Of a stretch of DNA of 64,000 bases, positions 36,132 to 44,938 are shown piece after piece. Positions within the stretch are counted from its first letter, which is position 1. Every line of letters starts with the position of its first letter. Source of the DNA: CAWFLT01 sp963816795 (GTDB taxonomy: Bacteria; Acidobacteriota; Vicinamibacteria; Vicinamibacterales; SCN-69-37); assembly GCA_963816795.1 (NCBI GenBank), contig CAWFLT010000013.1, positions 1-64,000 on the forward strand. The letters run 5' to 3'. The notes beneath the pieces are model-generated. The model was not told the DNA's origin. It ran no database searches and was given only the letters and a program-made list of their open reading frames with translations. The position numbers were made by a program, and so were the translations under genes.

Positions 36132-36935
36132 ATGCCTATCAAGAAGGACGGCACCGGGAAACGCTGGGTTGAGATGGAATTCATCGCGCCCGGCACGCCC
36201 GAACAGGTCTGGCAGGCGATGGCCACGGGCCCTGGCTGTGCGGCCTGGTTCACGAAGGCCGAAATCGAGGAACGCGTCGGCGGCGAACTGCGATTCGACT
36301 TCGGGCCGGACGGCAGCTCGAAGGGCGAAGTGACGGTCTGGGATCCGCCGCATCATTTTGGTTACATCGAGCGCGACTGGAACGTGGGCGCGCCTCCGGT
36401 CGCCACCGAAATCACGATCACCGGCCGGTCCGGTGGCCGCTCGATCGTCCGGATGGTGCACTCGCTCGTTTCGTCCACCGACGACTGGGACGATCAGATG
36501 GAAGGCTTCGAGAGCGGCTGGCCCGGCTTCTTCGAAGTGCTGCGCGTCTACCTCACGCACTTCGCCGGTCAGCGCGCCGCCTGTTTCATGGCGTTGACCA
36601 GCATCGACGGCGCGCCGTCCGGCGCCTGGACGACGCTCACCAGCGCGCTCGGACTGGCAGGTGCCAACGTCGGCGAGCGGCGGTCGTCTCCCGGGGAGCC
36701 CGAAACGCTCGCCGGCACGATCGAACGCGTGCATCAGGACGGCACGCAGCGCTACTTCCTGGTGCGCCTCGAGGCTCCGACCTCCGGCGTCGCGCTCGTC
36801 GGCACCTACGATATGGGTGCCCGCGTCAACGCAAGCGTGAGTCTCTTCTTGTACGGAGACGACGCCGAACGTGTCGCGACGACGAGCGAGCCAAGGTGGC
36901 GGACCTGGCTGAGCGGGATATTCAGGCGGCCGTGA
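36132..36935 (+). CDS. SRPBCC/AHSA1-type protein
   Basis: The 267-residue protein starts after a GAAAGGA ribosome site. The first 140 residues are an AHSA1-type START-like domain: EMEFIAPGTPEQVWQAMATG, PGCAAWFTKAEIEERVGGEL, KGEVTVWDPPHHFGYIERDW and GFESGWPGFFEVLRVYLTHF. A second, less conserved half (about 150-267) has similar beta content and may be a degenerate repeat. These folds bind hydrophobic ligands or co-chaperones; the ligand is unknown. It is divergent from the amine oxidase gene with 59 bases between. Confidence 0.8.
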   Translation: MPIKKDGTGKRWVEMEFIAPGTPEQVWQAMATGPGCAAWFTKAEIEERVGGELRFDFGPDGSSKGEVTVWDPPHHFGYIERDWNVGAPPVATEITITGRSGGRSIVRMVHSLVSSTDDWDDQMEGFESGWPGFFEVLRVYLTHFAGQRAACFMALTSIDGAPSGAWTTLTSALGLAGANVGERRSSPGEPETLAGTIERVHQDGTQRYFLVRLEAPTSGVALVGTYDMGARVNASVSLFLYGDDAERVATTSEPRWRTWLSGIFRRP

Positions 36936-36939
36936 TCAT

Positions 36940-37008
36940 GGGGTCAGACCGGGGTCAGACGCCCGAACCCCAGGGGTCTGACCCCGGTCTGACCCCGGTC
37001 TGACCCCA
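36940..37008. repeat. Cluster of GGGGTCAGACC repeats in both orientations
   Basis: Two copies of GGGGTCAGAC(C) at 36940-36960 are followed by GGGGTCTGACCCC, then two GGTCTGACCCC units up to 37008. The two arms can pair into a long hairpin between the SRPBCC gene and the small gene on the opposite strand. It is the densest cluster of this motif in the window. Together with a convergent gene pair it could act as a bidirectional terminator. Confidence 0.8.
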
Positions 37009-37021
37009 AGGCCTCGCCGCT

Positions 37022-37186
37022 CTACTCCCAGTACCAGACGACGATCACGCCCTCGTTCTGATCTTCCGACACCGACACGTTGATCAGGCGCTCGCGACCC
37101 TGTTCCGACGCGAACGCGGCCGCGTCGGCACACAGCTTCGCCCAGGACTTGGTGTGGCTCTTGAAGATCTGGAATTTCACCTGCAC
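37022..37186 (-). CDS. Small conserved-looking protein of 54 residues
   Basis: The frame from GTG 37186 to TAG 37022 reads KFQIFKSHTKSWAKLCADAA, then FASEQGRERLINVSVSEDQN and ends VIVVWYWE. Codon use is typical of the neighbourhood. The arrangement (F--SH-KSW, AA-FASE-G-ERLINVS-SE, VVVWYW) resembles a small family of unknown function often seen in acidobacteria and related phyla, from memory. It is too short for most gene-length cut-offs. It lies between the repeat cluster and the helicase gene, divergent from the latter. Confidence 0.6.
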   Translation of the reverse strand: MQVKFQIFKSHTKSWAKLCADAAAFASEQGRERLINVSVSEDQNEGVIVVWYWE

Positions 37187-37321
37187 GTTTGGCCTCCGCC
37201 CGCATCATATCCGGGCCGCAACTGGGACCTCCTCTCCGCGATGCGCGTCACTTGCCGATCGGCGTTGCGTGCCCGCGATATGATGAAGATTCCCTCGCAC
37301 GTCGGATCTCTCAGAGTGCTC

Positions 37322-40300
37322 ATGGGCTTCGCTGGTTTCCACCCTATCGTTCGTCAGTGGTTCACGACTGAGGTCGGCGAGCCGACGTCTGCGCAGTTGC
37401 GCGGCTGGGACGCCATCGCCGCCGGCCGGCACACGCTCATTGCCGCGCCGACAGGCTCGGGCAAGACGCTGGCGGCATTTCTCACGGCCATCAACGCGCT
37501 GCTCGAAGAGCGTCAGCACGGGCCGCTGCCGGACGAAGTCCGTATCCTTTATGTATCGCCGCTCAAGGCATTGAGCGCGGATATTCACAAGAATCTCGCG
37601 GAGCCACGCGCTGGCGTTCATCGCCTCGCAGAAGCGGCCGGGCTGCCTGCGCCTGGGATCACCGCGGCCGTGCGGACCGGCGACACGACGTCGTCGGAGC
37701 GGGCCGCGATGCTGCGGACGCCGCCGCACATTCTGGTGACGACCCCGGAATCGCTGTATCTGCTGCTCACGTCCGAACGCAGCCGTCAGATGTTGCGCAC
37801 CGTGCGCACCGTGATCGTGGACGAAATCCACGCCGTCATCGGCACCCGCCGGGGCGCCCACCTCGCACTGAGCCTCGAGCGGCTCGTTGGCGTCGCCGAT
37901 CGCCCTCTCCAGCGGATCGGGCTCTCGGCGACGCAGACGCCGATCGAGGAAGTCGCCAGGTTCCTCACCGCCGGCGACGCTGTCGGACTGCGCCATCATC
38001 GACGTCGGCCACCGGCGCACGATGGACCTGGCCGTCGAGCTGCCGCGCTCCACACTCGACGCCGTGATGTCTCACGAGGTGTGGGAGGAGTACTACGACC
38101 GCCTGACCGCGCTCATCACGGCGCATCGGACAACGTTGGTTTTCGTGAACACGCGGCGCCTGGCGGAACGGCTGGCGCGGCACCTCAGCGAACGGCTCGG
38201 CGACGACGCGGTGACGGCACATCACGGGAGCCTGTCGAAGGAGAAGCGGCTCGACGCCGAAACCCGGCTGAAGTCCGGACAGCTGAAGGCGCTCGTCGCG
38301 ACCGCCTCGCTCGAGCTCGGCATCGACATCGGCCACGTCGACCTCGTCTGCCAGATCGGATCGCCGCACCGGATCGCCACGCTGCTGCAGCGCGTCGGCC
38401 GGTCGGGCCACACGATTGCCGGCACGCCCAAGGGCCGGGTGCTTTCCGGTATCGCGCGACGATCTCGTGGAGTGCGCGGCGCTTCTGCGCTCGATTCAGT
38501 CCGGCGTGCTCGACGCCATCGTCTCGCACGACGCGCCGCTCGACGTGCTGGCGCAGCAGATCGTCGCCGAGTCGGCGTGCCGCGACTATCCGGAAGACGA
38601 TCTCTTCGCGCTGGTGACACGGGCGTGGCCATACCGGGCGCTCGATCGCGCAATCGTTCGACAGCGTGCTCCGAATGACGGCCGACGGCTTTGCGACTCG
38701 TCGCGGCCGTCGCGCGGCCCTGCTCCACCGCGACGAGGTCAACGGCACGGTGCGCGGCCGCCGTGGCGCGCGGCTGCTCGCGCAGACGTCGGGAGGCGCC
38801 ATCCCGGAGGTCGCCGACTATCGCGTCGTCCTCGATCCGGACGACACGTTCATCGGCACGCTCAACGAGGACTTCGCGATCGAGAGCAGCGCCGGCGACG
38901 TCTTTCAGCTGGGCAACGCGTCGTGGCTCGTCCTGCAGGTCGCGGGCGGCGACGTCCGCGTTGCCGATGCGAAGGGCGCGCCGCCGACGCTCCCGTTCTG
39001 GCTCGGCGAGGCGCCGGCCCGCAGCGACGAGCTGTCGCGTGCGGTCAGCGACCTGCGGGCCGAGCTGGATCGCCGGCTCGAGCAGCACCCGTCCGGCGCC
39101 GCGGCATGATCGACTGGGTGATGGCGGAGACCGGCCTCGACCGCGACGCCGCCGGACCAGACCGTGTCGTACCTCGCAGAGGGCCGGCGCGCGCTCGGCG
39201 TGATTCCGTCGCAGGACACGCTGGTGCTCGAGCGATTCTTCGACGAGGCCGGCGGCATGCAGCTCGTGCTGCATGCGCCGTTCGGCAGCCGCATCAACAA
39301 GGCCTGGGGCCTCGCCCTGCGCAAGCGCTTCTGCCGGCAGTTCAACTTCGAGCTGCAGGCGGCCGCCACCGAAGACGCGCTGATGCTGTCGCTCGGGCCG
39401 CAGCACTCGTTCCCGTTGTCGGACGTGTTCCGCTATCTGCACCCCGAGACGACAAGAGACGTGCTGATTCAGGCGTTTCTCGACGCGCCGGTGTTCAAGA
39501 CGCGGTGGCGGTGGAACACGACGATCTCGCTGGCGGTGCCGCGCGCGCGGGGCGCGCGCAAGGTGGCGGCGCCGATCCAGCGGATGCTGGCGGACGACCT
39601 GATGGCGGCGGTCTTCCCCGATGCGGCCGCGTGTCTGGAGAACATCCCCGGCGATCGACAGATCCCCGATCATCCATTGGTCTCGCAGACCGTCCGCGAT
39701 TGCCTCGAAGAGGCGATGGACTTCGAGGGTCTGCGTGCGCGTGCTGAGCCGCATTCACCGGGGCGAGCTGCGGCTCGTGGCCCGCGACACGCCGGAACCG
39801 TCGCTCTTCGCGCACGAGATCCTCAACGCCAAGCCGTACGCGTTTCTCGACGATGCCCCGCTCGAGGAGCGGCGGAGCCATGCCGTGCAATCGCGGCGGG
39901 CCACCGATCCCGTCGTCGGCCGGAGATCTCGGCGCCCTCGACGCGGACGCCATCGCGCGCGTCCGCGAGGAGGAGCGTCCAGATCCCCGCGACGCCGACG
40001 AGCTGCACGACGCGATGCTGACCGCCGGGTTCCTGACGCTGGGCGAGCTCGACGGCGTACGGCCGGAACTGCTCGAGCGAGCTGATCGCGGCACGGCGCG
40101 CGGGCTGCGCCGTTCTCGGCGGCTCGGCCCCAGCCGTGCGCCGAATCCTCGTCGCGGTCGAGCGGCTGCCGGAACTGCGCGCGATCCATCCAGACCTCGG
40201 CGTCCCGTCGTCACTTCATCCGCCGGCGTCCCGGCTCGGCGAAATCATGGACGCGCGGCGAGGCGATCGCCGAGATCTTGCGGGGCCGAATCACGCTGAC

Positions 40301-41607
40301 CGGTCCCGTCACGGCCGCGGCGCTGGCCGATCCGCTTGGTGTTTCGACGGCCGATGCCGATGCCGCGCTGCTGATGCTGGAGATGGACGGCGTGGTGCTG
40401 CGCGGACGCTTTACGCCCGGCGAGACCGAGCTCGAGTGGTGCGACCGGACGCTCCTCGCCCGCATTCATCGCTACACGTTGAACAGGCTTCGCGCGGAAA
40501 TCGAGCCGGTCAGCCCGGCGGATTTCATGCGCTTCCTCTTCCGATGGCAGCACGTCGAGTCGTCGTCCAGGCTGACGGGGCTCGACGGGCTCCGCGAAGT
40601 CGTCGCCGCGCTCGACGGGTACGAGCTCGCGGCCGGCGCGTGGGAGCGCGCGGTGCTGCCGGCGCGTCTCGATCGGTACGATCCGTCGATGCTCGACATG
40701 ATCTGCCTGTCCGGCGAAGCCGGATGGGGCCGTCTCTCGCCCGGAGACCCGCCGGGCAGCCCGGTGCCCAGCCTGGTGCCGGCCACGCCGATCGCGCTCT
40801 TCCTCCGCGAGCATGCGAGCGCGTGGCGGTCGCTGCGGGCACCCGGGGACGAGCCGCCGATCAGCGAGGCGGCTGGCAGCGTGTTGTCGGTACTCCGGTC
40901 GCGTGGCGCGTCGTTCTTCGGCGATCTCGCACCCGCCTGCGGCCTCGACGCGGACCAGCTGCAACAGGCCATGGGCACGCTCGTCGCCTGCGGGCTCGTC
41001 GACGTCGGACGGATTCTCCGGATTGCGCGCGCTGGTGTGGGCGGCGCGCGGACGCCCGGCACGGCACGATCGTCGCAGCAGTTTCGCTGGCCGGTGGACG
41101 GCCATCCCGCCAGGCGGCGAGGGCGTGACGCGCGAGGAGGCGGTTGAGCTTCAGGCGTGGTCGCTGCTCCGGCGCTACGGCGTCGTGTTCCGCCGGCTGC
41201 TGACCCGCGAGGCGAACGCCGCCACATGGCGTGAGCTTGCGCGCGTGTACCGGCGGCTCGAGGCGCGCGGGGAGATCCGCAGCGGCCGGTTCGTGACCGG
41301 CATGTCGGGCGAGCAGTTCGCGCTGCCGGATGCCGTTCAGCGGTTACGAGAGATTCGGCGCATCCAGGCCGACGGCGATCTGGTCACCGTCAGCGCCGCC
41401 GATCCGTTGAACCTCACCGGGATTGTCACCGCCGGGGAACGGATCCGCACCGCCGGCCGCAACCGGATCGTTTATCGCGACGGCGTGCCGCTCGCCGTCG
41501 TCGAAGGTGGCGTCGTCCGGGAGCTGACCCCGATCGAGCCGGGCGTCGCCGCGGAGGTCTCACGTGTGCTCAGGACACGACCCCTGCCCGCGGCCGCCGT
41601 TCCGTGA
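37322..41607 (+). CDS. lhr: Lhr-type ATP-dependent DNA helicase (about nine frameshifts)
   Basis: This is a very large superfamily 2 helicase involved in DNA repair. The RecA-like core shows Walker A APTGSGKT, motif Ib LYVSPLKALSADIHKN, VTTPESLYLLLTS, DEIH (VIVDEIHAVIG), LSATQ, VFVNTRRLAERLARHLSER, then GSLSKEKRLDAE, TASLELGIDIGHVDLVCQIG and QRVGRSGH. The Lhr-specific domain follows: FFDEAGGMQLVLHAPFGSRI, NKAWGLALRKRFCRQFNFEL. The C-terminal part has winged-helix and DUF-like segments (TREEAVELQAWSLLRRYGVV). Shifts fall near 37985, 38450, 38655, 39150, 39735, 39895, 40085, 40260 and 41010-41110. Restored length is about 1,428 residues, normal for Lhr. Confidence 0.9.
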
Positions 41608-41651
41608 TTTCCGCACGATATGATGAAGGTCCTCTCGAGGCACATCGAACA

Positions 41652-42161
41652 ATGAACGTAGAACAGTTACGAATGATGCAGGCGCCGCTGAAGAGCCTGT
41701 ACAAGACCGATCCCGATGCCGCGATGATCACATTGCGGGCAGTAGGTCACACGAACGAGGGAATTTCCTGCAAGGTCGAGACGGGCCGCGCAACCGTCGA
41801 AGCGGGCCTGCACCCCAAGACCGGCGGCGATGGATTGCTTCTCTGCTCCGGCGACATGCTCCTCGAAGCGCTGGTCGCGTGCGCCGGCGTCACGCTGCGC
41901 GCCGTCGCCACCGCGATCGGCGTCGACCTGCGCAACGCGACCGTGACCGCCGAGGGCGACCTGGACTTTCGTGGGACCCTGGGCGTGGCCAAGGAGACGC
42001 CGGTCGGCTTTCAGCGCATCCGGCTGAACTTCGCGCTCGACACCGACGCAACGGACGAACAATTGACCAGCCTAATCCGCCTGACCGAACGCTACTGCGT
42101 CGTCTATCAGACGCTGCGGACTTCGCCGGAGATCAACGTGTCACGGACAGCGACGGCTTAA
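41652..42161 (+). CDS. OsmC family protein
   Basis: The 169-residue protein has the OsmC/Ohr fold with its two Cys regions, LVACAGVTLRAVA and RYCVVYQTL. Members are thiol-dependent peroxidases that reduce organic hydroperoxides. The ATG at 41652 is preferred over 41604 because MNVEQL begins the family-like sequence. It lies 44 bases after the helicase gene, and the next small gene follows 3 bases later. Confidence 0.88.
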   Translation: MNVEQLRMMQAPLKSLYKTDPDAAMITLRAVGHTNEGISCKVETGRATVEAGLHPKTGGDGLLLCSGDMLLEALVACAGVTLRAVATAIGVDLRNATVTAEGDLDFRGTLGVAKETPVGFQRIRLNFALDTDATDEQLTSLIRLTERYCVVYQTLRTSPEINVSRTATA

Positions 42162-42164
42162 ACC

Positions 42165-42365
42165 ATGCCGACGATCACGGTGAAGCTCGACAAAGTGCGC
42201 GCGGCCCGGCTGTCGCGTTGGGCCCGCCAGGCGAAAGTTGCGAAGGCCGACATCATTCGGGCGCTGATCGACCGCGCGGGCCCGATCGAGACCTCCGACG
42301 ACCTCCTCCAGTGGGTGGAGGCGTCGTCAGGCAAGGGGCTCGGTCTTGCGCGCCGGAAGTCGTGA
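42165..42365 (+). CDS. Ribbon-helix-helix antitoxin-like protein, orphan
   Basis: The 66-residue protein starts MPTITVKLDKVRAARLSRWA, then KADIIRALIDRAGPIETSDD, LLQWVEASSGKGLGL. This pattern (TVKLD, then a helix, AD-IRALID) is typical of antitoxins of PIN toxins. No toxin gene follows; instead a 92-bp dispersed repeat begins 15 bases later. It may be translationally coupled to osmC by position only. Confidence 0.6.
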   Translation: MPTITVKLDKVRAARLSRWARQAKVAKADIIRALIDRAGPIETSDDLLQWVEASSGKGLGLARRKS

Positions 42366-42380
42366 CTGTGAGTCCAAGAC

Positions 42381-42472
42381 TGCAGCGGGACCCGCTTCAT
42401 GTGCTTCGCAGTCGGACCCGCCGTGGCGCGACCAGAGGCCTTGACCTGTGGTTGACGCGGCCAGCAAACCCC
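42381..42472 (+). repeat. Dispersed repeat of about 92 bp, copy 1
   Basis: TGCAGCGGGACC, GCTTCATGTGCTTCGC and GACGCGGCCAGCAAA are shared, in this order, with the reverse complement of 51928-52021. About 80 per cent of bases match by eye. The copy sits just downstream of the RHH gene. It may be the end of a former gene, since both copies can encode QRD-LHVLRS. Confidence 0.65.
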
Positions 42473-42535
42473 GAAGTTCGCTCTTCTTCACGACCTTCAC
42501 GTTGAGCTTTTTGGAGTGGTCTGAGGCGATCACAA

Positions 42536-43900
42536 CTACCGCCCCACCGCCACGATCTGTTTCGCGGTCCGAATGAACAGCACACCCTCCGAGATCGCCG
42601 GCGTCGCCATGATGATCTCGCCGGTCGGGTTGGTGGCCAGCAGCTTGAACGTCTTGCCGGCCTCGACGACGAAGGTGTCGCCCTCTTCTGACGAGAAATA
42701 GATCTTGCCGTCAGCGGCCACCGGCGAGGCGGTGAAGGCCGTCGTCCCGCTCCCGAGCCGATCCTGGTAAATCCGTTCGCCGGTCTTCGCATCGAGCGCC
42801 TGGAAGGCGCCGTTGCTCTTCACCACGTACAGGATGCCGCGATACAGGATCGGGGTGATGAGATAGCCACCGTCGCGCGGATAGCTCCAGGCGATGTGCG
42901 CGTTCGAGGTCTCGCCGGTTTTGAGCGAGATGTCCCCGGTCGCCGTCGTTCTGATCGCGTAGATCGGCGCCATCGGGCCGTGCGCGTTGGTGATGTAGAT
43001 CAGGCCATCGCCGACGATCGGCGTCGGCACGGGGATGTCGCCGCCGCCGGCCAGCTTCCAGATTTCCTTGCCGGTCGCGAAGTCGTAGGCGCCGATGTGT
43101 TTCCAGCCGTTGACGATGACCTGCGGCCGGCCGTTGACCTGCACGATCGTCGGCGTGCCCCACGTCGGCACGTCGGCGCGCGGAGTGCGCCACTTCTCGT
43201 TGCCGGTTTTCAGATCGAACGCGCCCAGGAACGCGCCCTGCTGGACATCGGCCTGAAGAATGACCGTGCCCTCGTGGATGATCGGCGAACTGCCGAATGC
43301 CCACTGCGCCGTCTTGTCCATGAACCAGCCGGAATCGAGGACGCCCAGATCCTTTTTCCAGAGCTGTGTCCCCTTCATGTCGAACGCAAACAGCCCTTCG
43401 GAACCCAGCATCGCGACGATGTAGCTGCCGTCGGTGGCGAGCGTGGACGACGCGTGGGTCGACTTCGTGTGGCGTTTGATCTTCGGCACGCCGTTGTTGA
43501 GCGTGCGTTCGAACGCGACGCGGCCGTTCTGTTTGTTCAGACAGACCAGCTTCCACGTGTGCGGCGTGTCGTCGTTGACGGAGGCGACGTCGCCGTACAG
43601 CCCGGGCTTGAGCCCGGCGTCGGCGCGGCCGCTGATCGCGGTCGTCACGCAGAGGCTGTCGCCCCAGATAATCGGGCTCGAGTGACCGAGGCCCGCGATC
43701 GGCGCCTGCCACTTGATGCCTGTCTTGCCCGGCAGGCTCCACGTGGTCGGAACCGGACGACCCTCGGACACGCCGGTCGCCTGGATGCCGCGGTAGGTCG
43801 GCCAGTCAACGCCCGGACGGGCGGGGTCCGCTGCCAAGAGTGAGAACTGCACCGCGGCCGCCACCAGCAGCGCGGCGCCAATCGATTTCGAGAAGCGCAT
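42536..43900 (-). CDS. Secreted PQQ-like beta-propeller protein
   Basis: The intact 454-residue protein has a signal peptide (MRFSKSIGAALLVAAAVQFS, LLAADP) and then repeated propeller strands. Examples are WPTYRGIQATGVSEGRPVPT, HTWKLVCLNKQNGRVAFERT, GAFDLKTGNEKWRTPRADVP, AYDFATGKEIWKLAGGGDIP and QALDAKTGERIYQDRLGS. The A-D-xxTG-x-W pattern is that of PQQ/BamB-like propellers. Conserved PQQ-enzyme catalytic residues are not evident, so it is probably a binding or scaffold protein in the periplasm. Confidence 0.88.
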   Translation of the reverse strand: MRFSKSIGAALLVAAAVQFSLLAADPARPGVDWPTYRGIQATGVSEGRPVPTTWSLPGKTGIKWQAPIAGLGHSSPIIWGDSLCVTTAISGRADAGLKPGLYGDVASVNDDTPHTWKLVCLNKQNGRVAFERTLNNGVPKIKRHTKSTHASSTLATDGSYIVAMLGSEGLFAFDMKGTQLWKKDLGVLDSGWFMDKTAQWAFGSSPIIHEGTVILQADVQQGAFLGAFDLKTGNEKWRTPRADVPTWGTPTIVQVNGRPQVIVNGWKHIGAYDFATGKEIWKLAGGGDIPVPTPIVGDGLIYITNAHGPMAPIYAIRTTATGDISLKTGETSNAHIAWSYPRDGGYLITPILYRGILYVVKSNGAFQALDAKTGERIYQDRLGSGTTAFTASPVAADGKIYFSSEEGDTFVVEAGKTFKLLATNPTGEIIMATPAISEGVLFIRTAKQIVAVGR

Positions 43901-43938
43901 CCCGAGAGTTTACGGCAGACCGGCGAGCAACGTGCCGT

Positions 43939-44637
43939 TCAGCCGGATGACGACGAGGCCGCGATCGAAGCGGTCATGGCGGCGACCAGATCGCGGCCTG
44001 AACGGCCTCGATCGCCTGTTTCGTCGCGTCGCCGACGGCATCGCCTTTCGCAATCGCCTGGATTCTTGCCCGGCGCAGCTTCAGCTGCTTTCGATCGAAG
44101 TTCGTCTTCAGCAGTCCGGAGTGCTGGCCGATGGCGATGAGGACCGACGTGCGCGGATCGACAGGGCCCTCGTCGCCAAAAATCGCCGCTTCGATCCGCG
44201 CGAGGATCGCCCGCTCGCAGTCGGCGTCGAGCTGCGGGTAGATCGCGTCGCTTGAAGAGAAACAGCACGCGACCCTCGTCCTCCCGCAGCACGCCCTTCG
44301 CGACCAGACTCGACGCGACGCGATGGTGCAGCCGTCGCAGGTTGCTGAACTTCTCGACCCACGACGACAACCGGCCACGGCGCTTCGCGCTCGTGACTTT
44401 GTCGAGGCACTCATCGAGGACCTCGTTGCCGGTGTGGGCATCTCGACCCGGCACCACCACCATCTTCCGGCCGGCGCCCTCGGTCGCGAGGTGGCCGGAG
44501 AGCAGCAGTTCGGCGAGAATTGCGCCGCCTGCCGCCTGCGCGTACATCACGCCTCCGGCGACGGTTCCGCGATCGTTCTTCAGAGCGAGGAGCGCGACCT
44601 CCTCGTGGAGCGGGAGCGCGAGCGCTTTGCGAGGCAT
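43939..44637 (-). CDS. GOLPH3/VPS74-like (GPP34) protein (two frameshifts)
   Basis: The N-terminus ALPLHEEVALLALKNDRGTV, then AAGGAILAELLLSGHLATEG, is the GPP34 family pattern (LHEE--LL-L----G, --GA-LAEL-L-G). After about 44255 the frame changes to YPQLDADCERAILARIEAAI, TSVLIAIGQHSGLLKTNF and RRARIQAIAKGDAVGDATKQ. A second shift near 43985 restores the literal frame for AMTASIAASSSSG. The eukaryotic relatives bind phosphoinositides; bacterial function is unknown. Confidence 0.75.
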   Translation of the reverse strand: MPRKALALPLHEEVALLALKNDRGTVAGGVMYAQAAGGAILAELLLSGHLATEGAGRKMVVVPGRDAHTGNEVLDECLDKVTSAKRRGRLSSWVEKFSNLRRLHHRVASSLVAKGVLREDEGRVLFLFKRRDLPAARRRLRAGDPRADRSGDFWRRGPCRSAHVGPHRHRPALRTAEDELRSKAAEAAPGKNPGDCERRCRRRRDETGDRGRSGRDLVAAMTASIAASSSSG

Positions 44638-44663
44638 AGACCGATCTTAACCGCACAGGCAGA

Positions 44664-44879
44664 GGCAATGGGGCAATGGGGCAATGTGTGAATGGGGCAC
44701 TCGGTGATGAACGCAATGAGGCAATGAGCCAATGAGTGAATGGGGCAATGACTTCTTCATAGCCTTGCCTCCTGCCTCACTGCCCCACTGCCCCATTGCC
44801 TCATTGCCCCATTGCCCCATTGCCCCATTGCCCCATTGCCTCATTGCCCCATTGCCCCATTGCCCCATTGCCCCATTGC
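44664..44879. repeat. Two inverted arrays of an 8-bp repeat
   Basis: The right array (44776-44879) is 13 units of CCCATTGC with variants CTCATTGC and CTCACTGC. The left array (44664-44751) holds the complement GCAATGGG in a looser form. They are separated by 24 bases and can fold into a long hairpin. The arrays lie between the GPP34 start and the permease promoter. Such simple octamer arrays expand and contract by slippage. Confidence 0.9.
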
Positions 44880-44938
44880 TGTTAACTAGTGTCCCCGTCG
44901 CGCGTATGTGAAGGCAGGCGTAACACCCAGGAGTGCCG

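Noticed and set aside
38222..39754. 510-codon minus-strand frame within the helicase region
   Set aside because: It is longer than any single sense frame here only because the helicase frame is broken. The sense frames carry the helicase motifs.
44647..44868. Small minus-strand protein MGQWGNGAM-type
   Set aside because: It is an artefact of translating the 8-bp repeat arrays.
44664..44879. CRISPR array
   Set aside because: Units are 8 bp with no spacers, so this is a simple tandem repeat.
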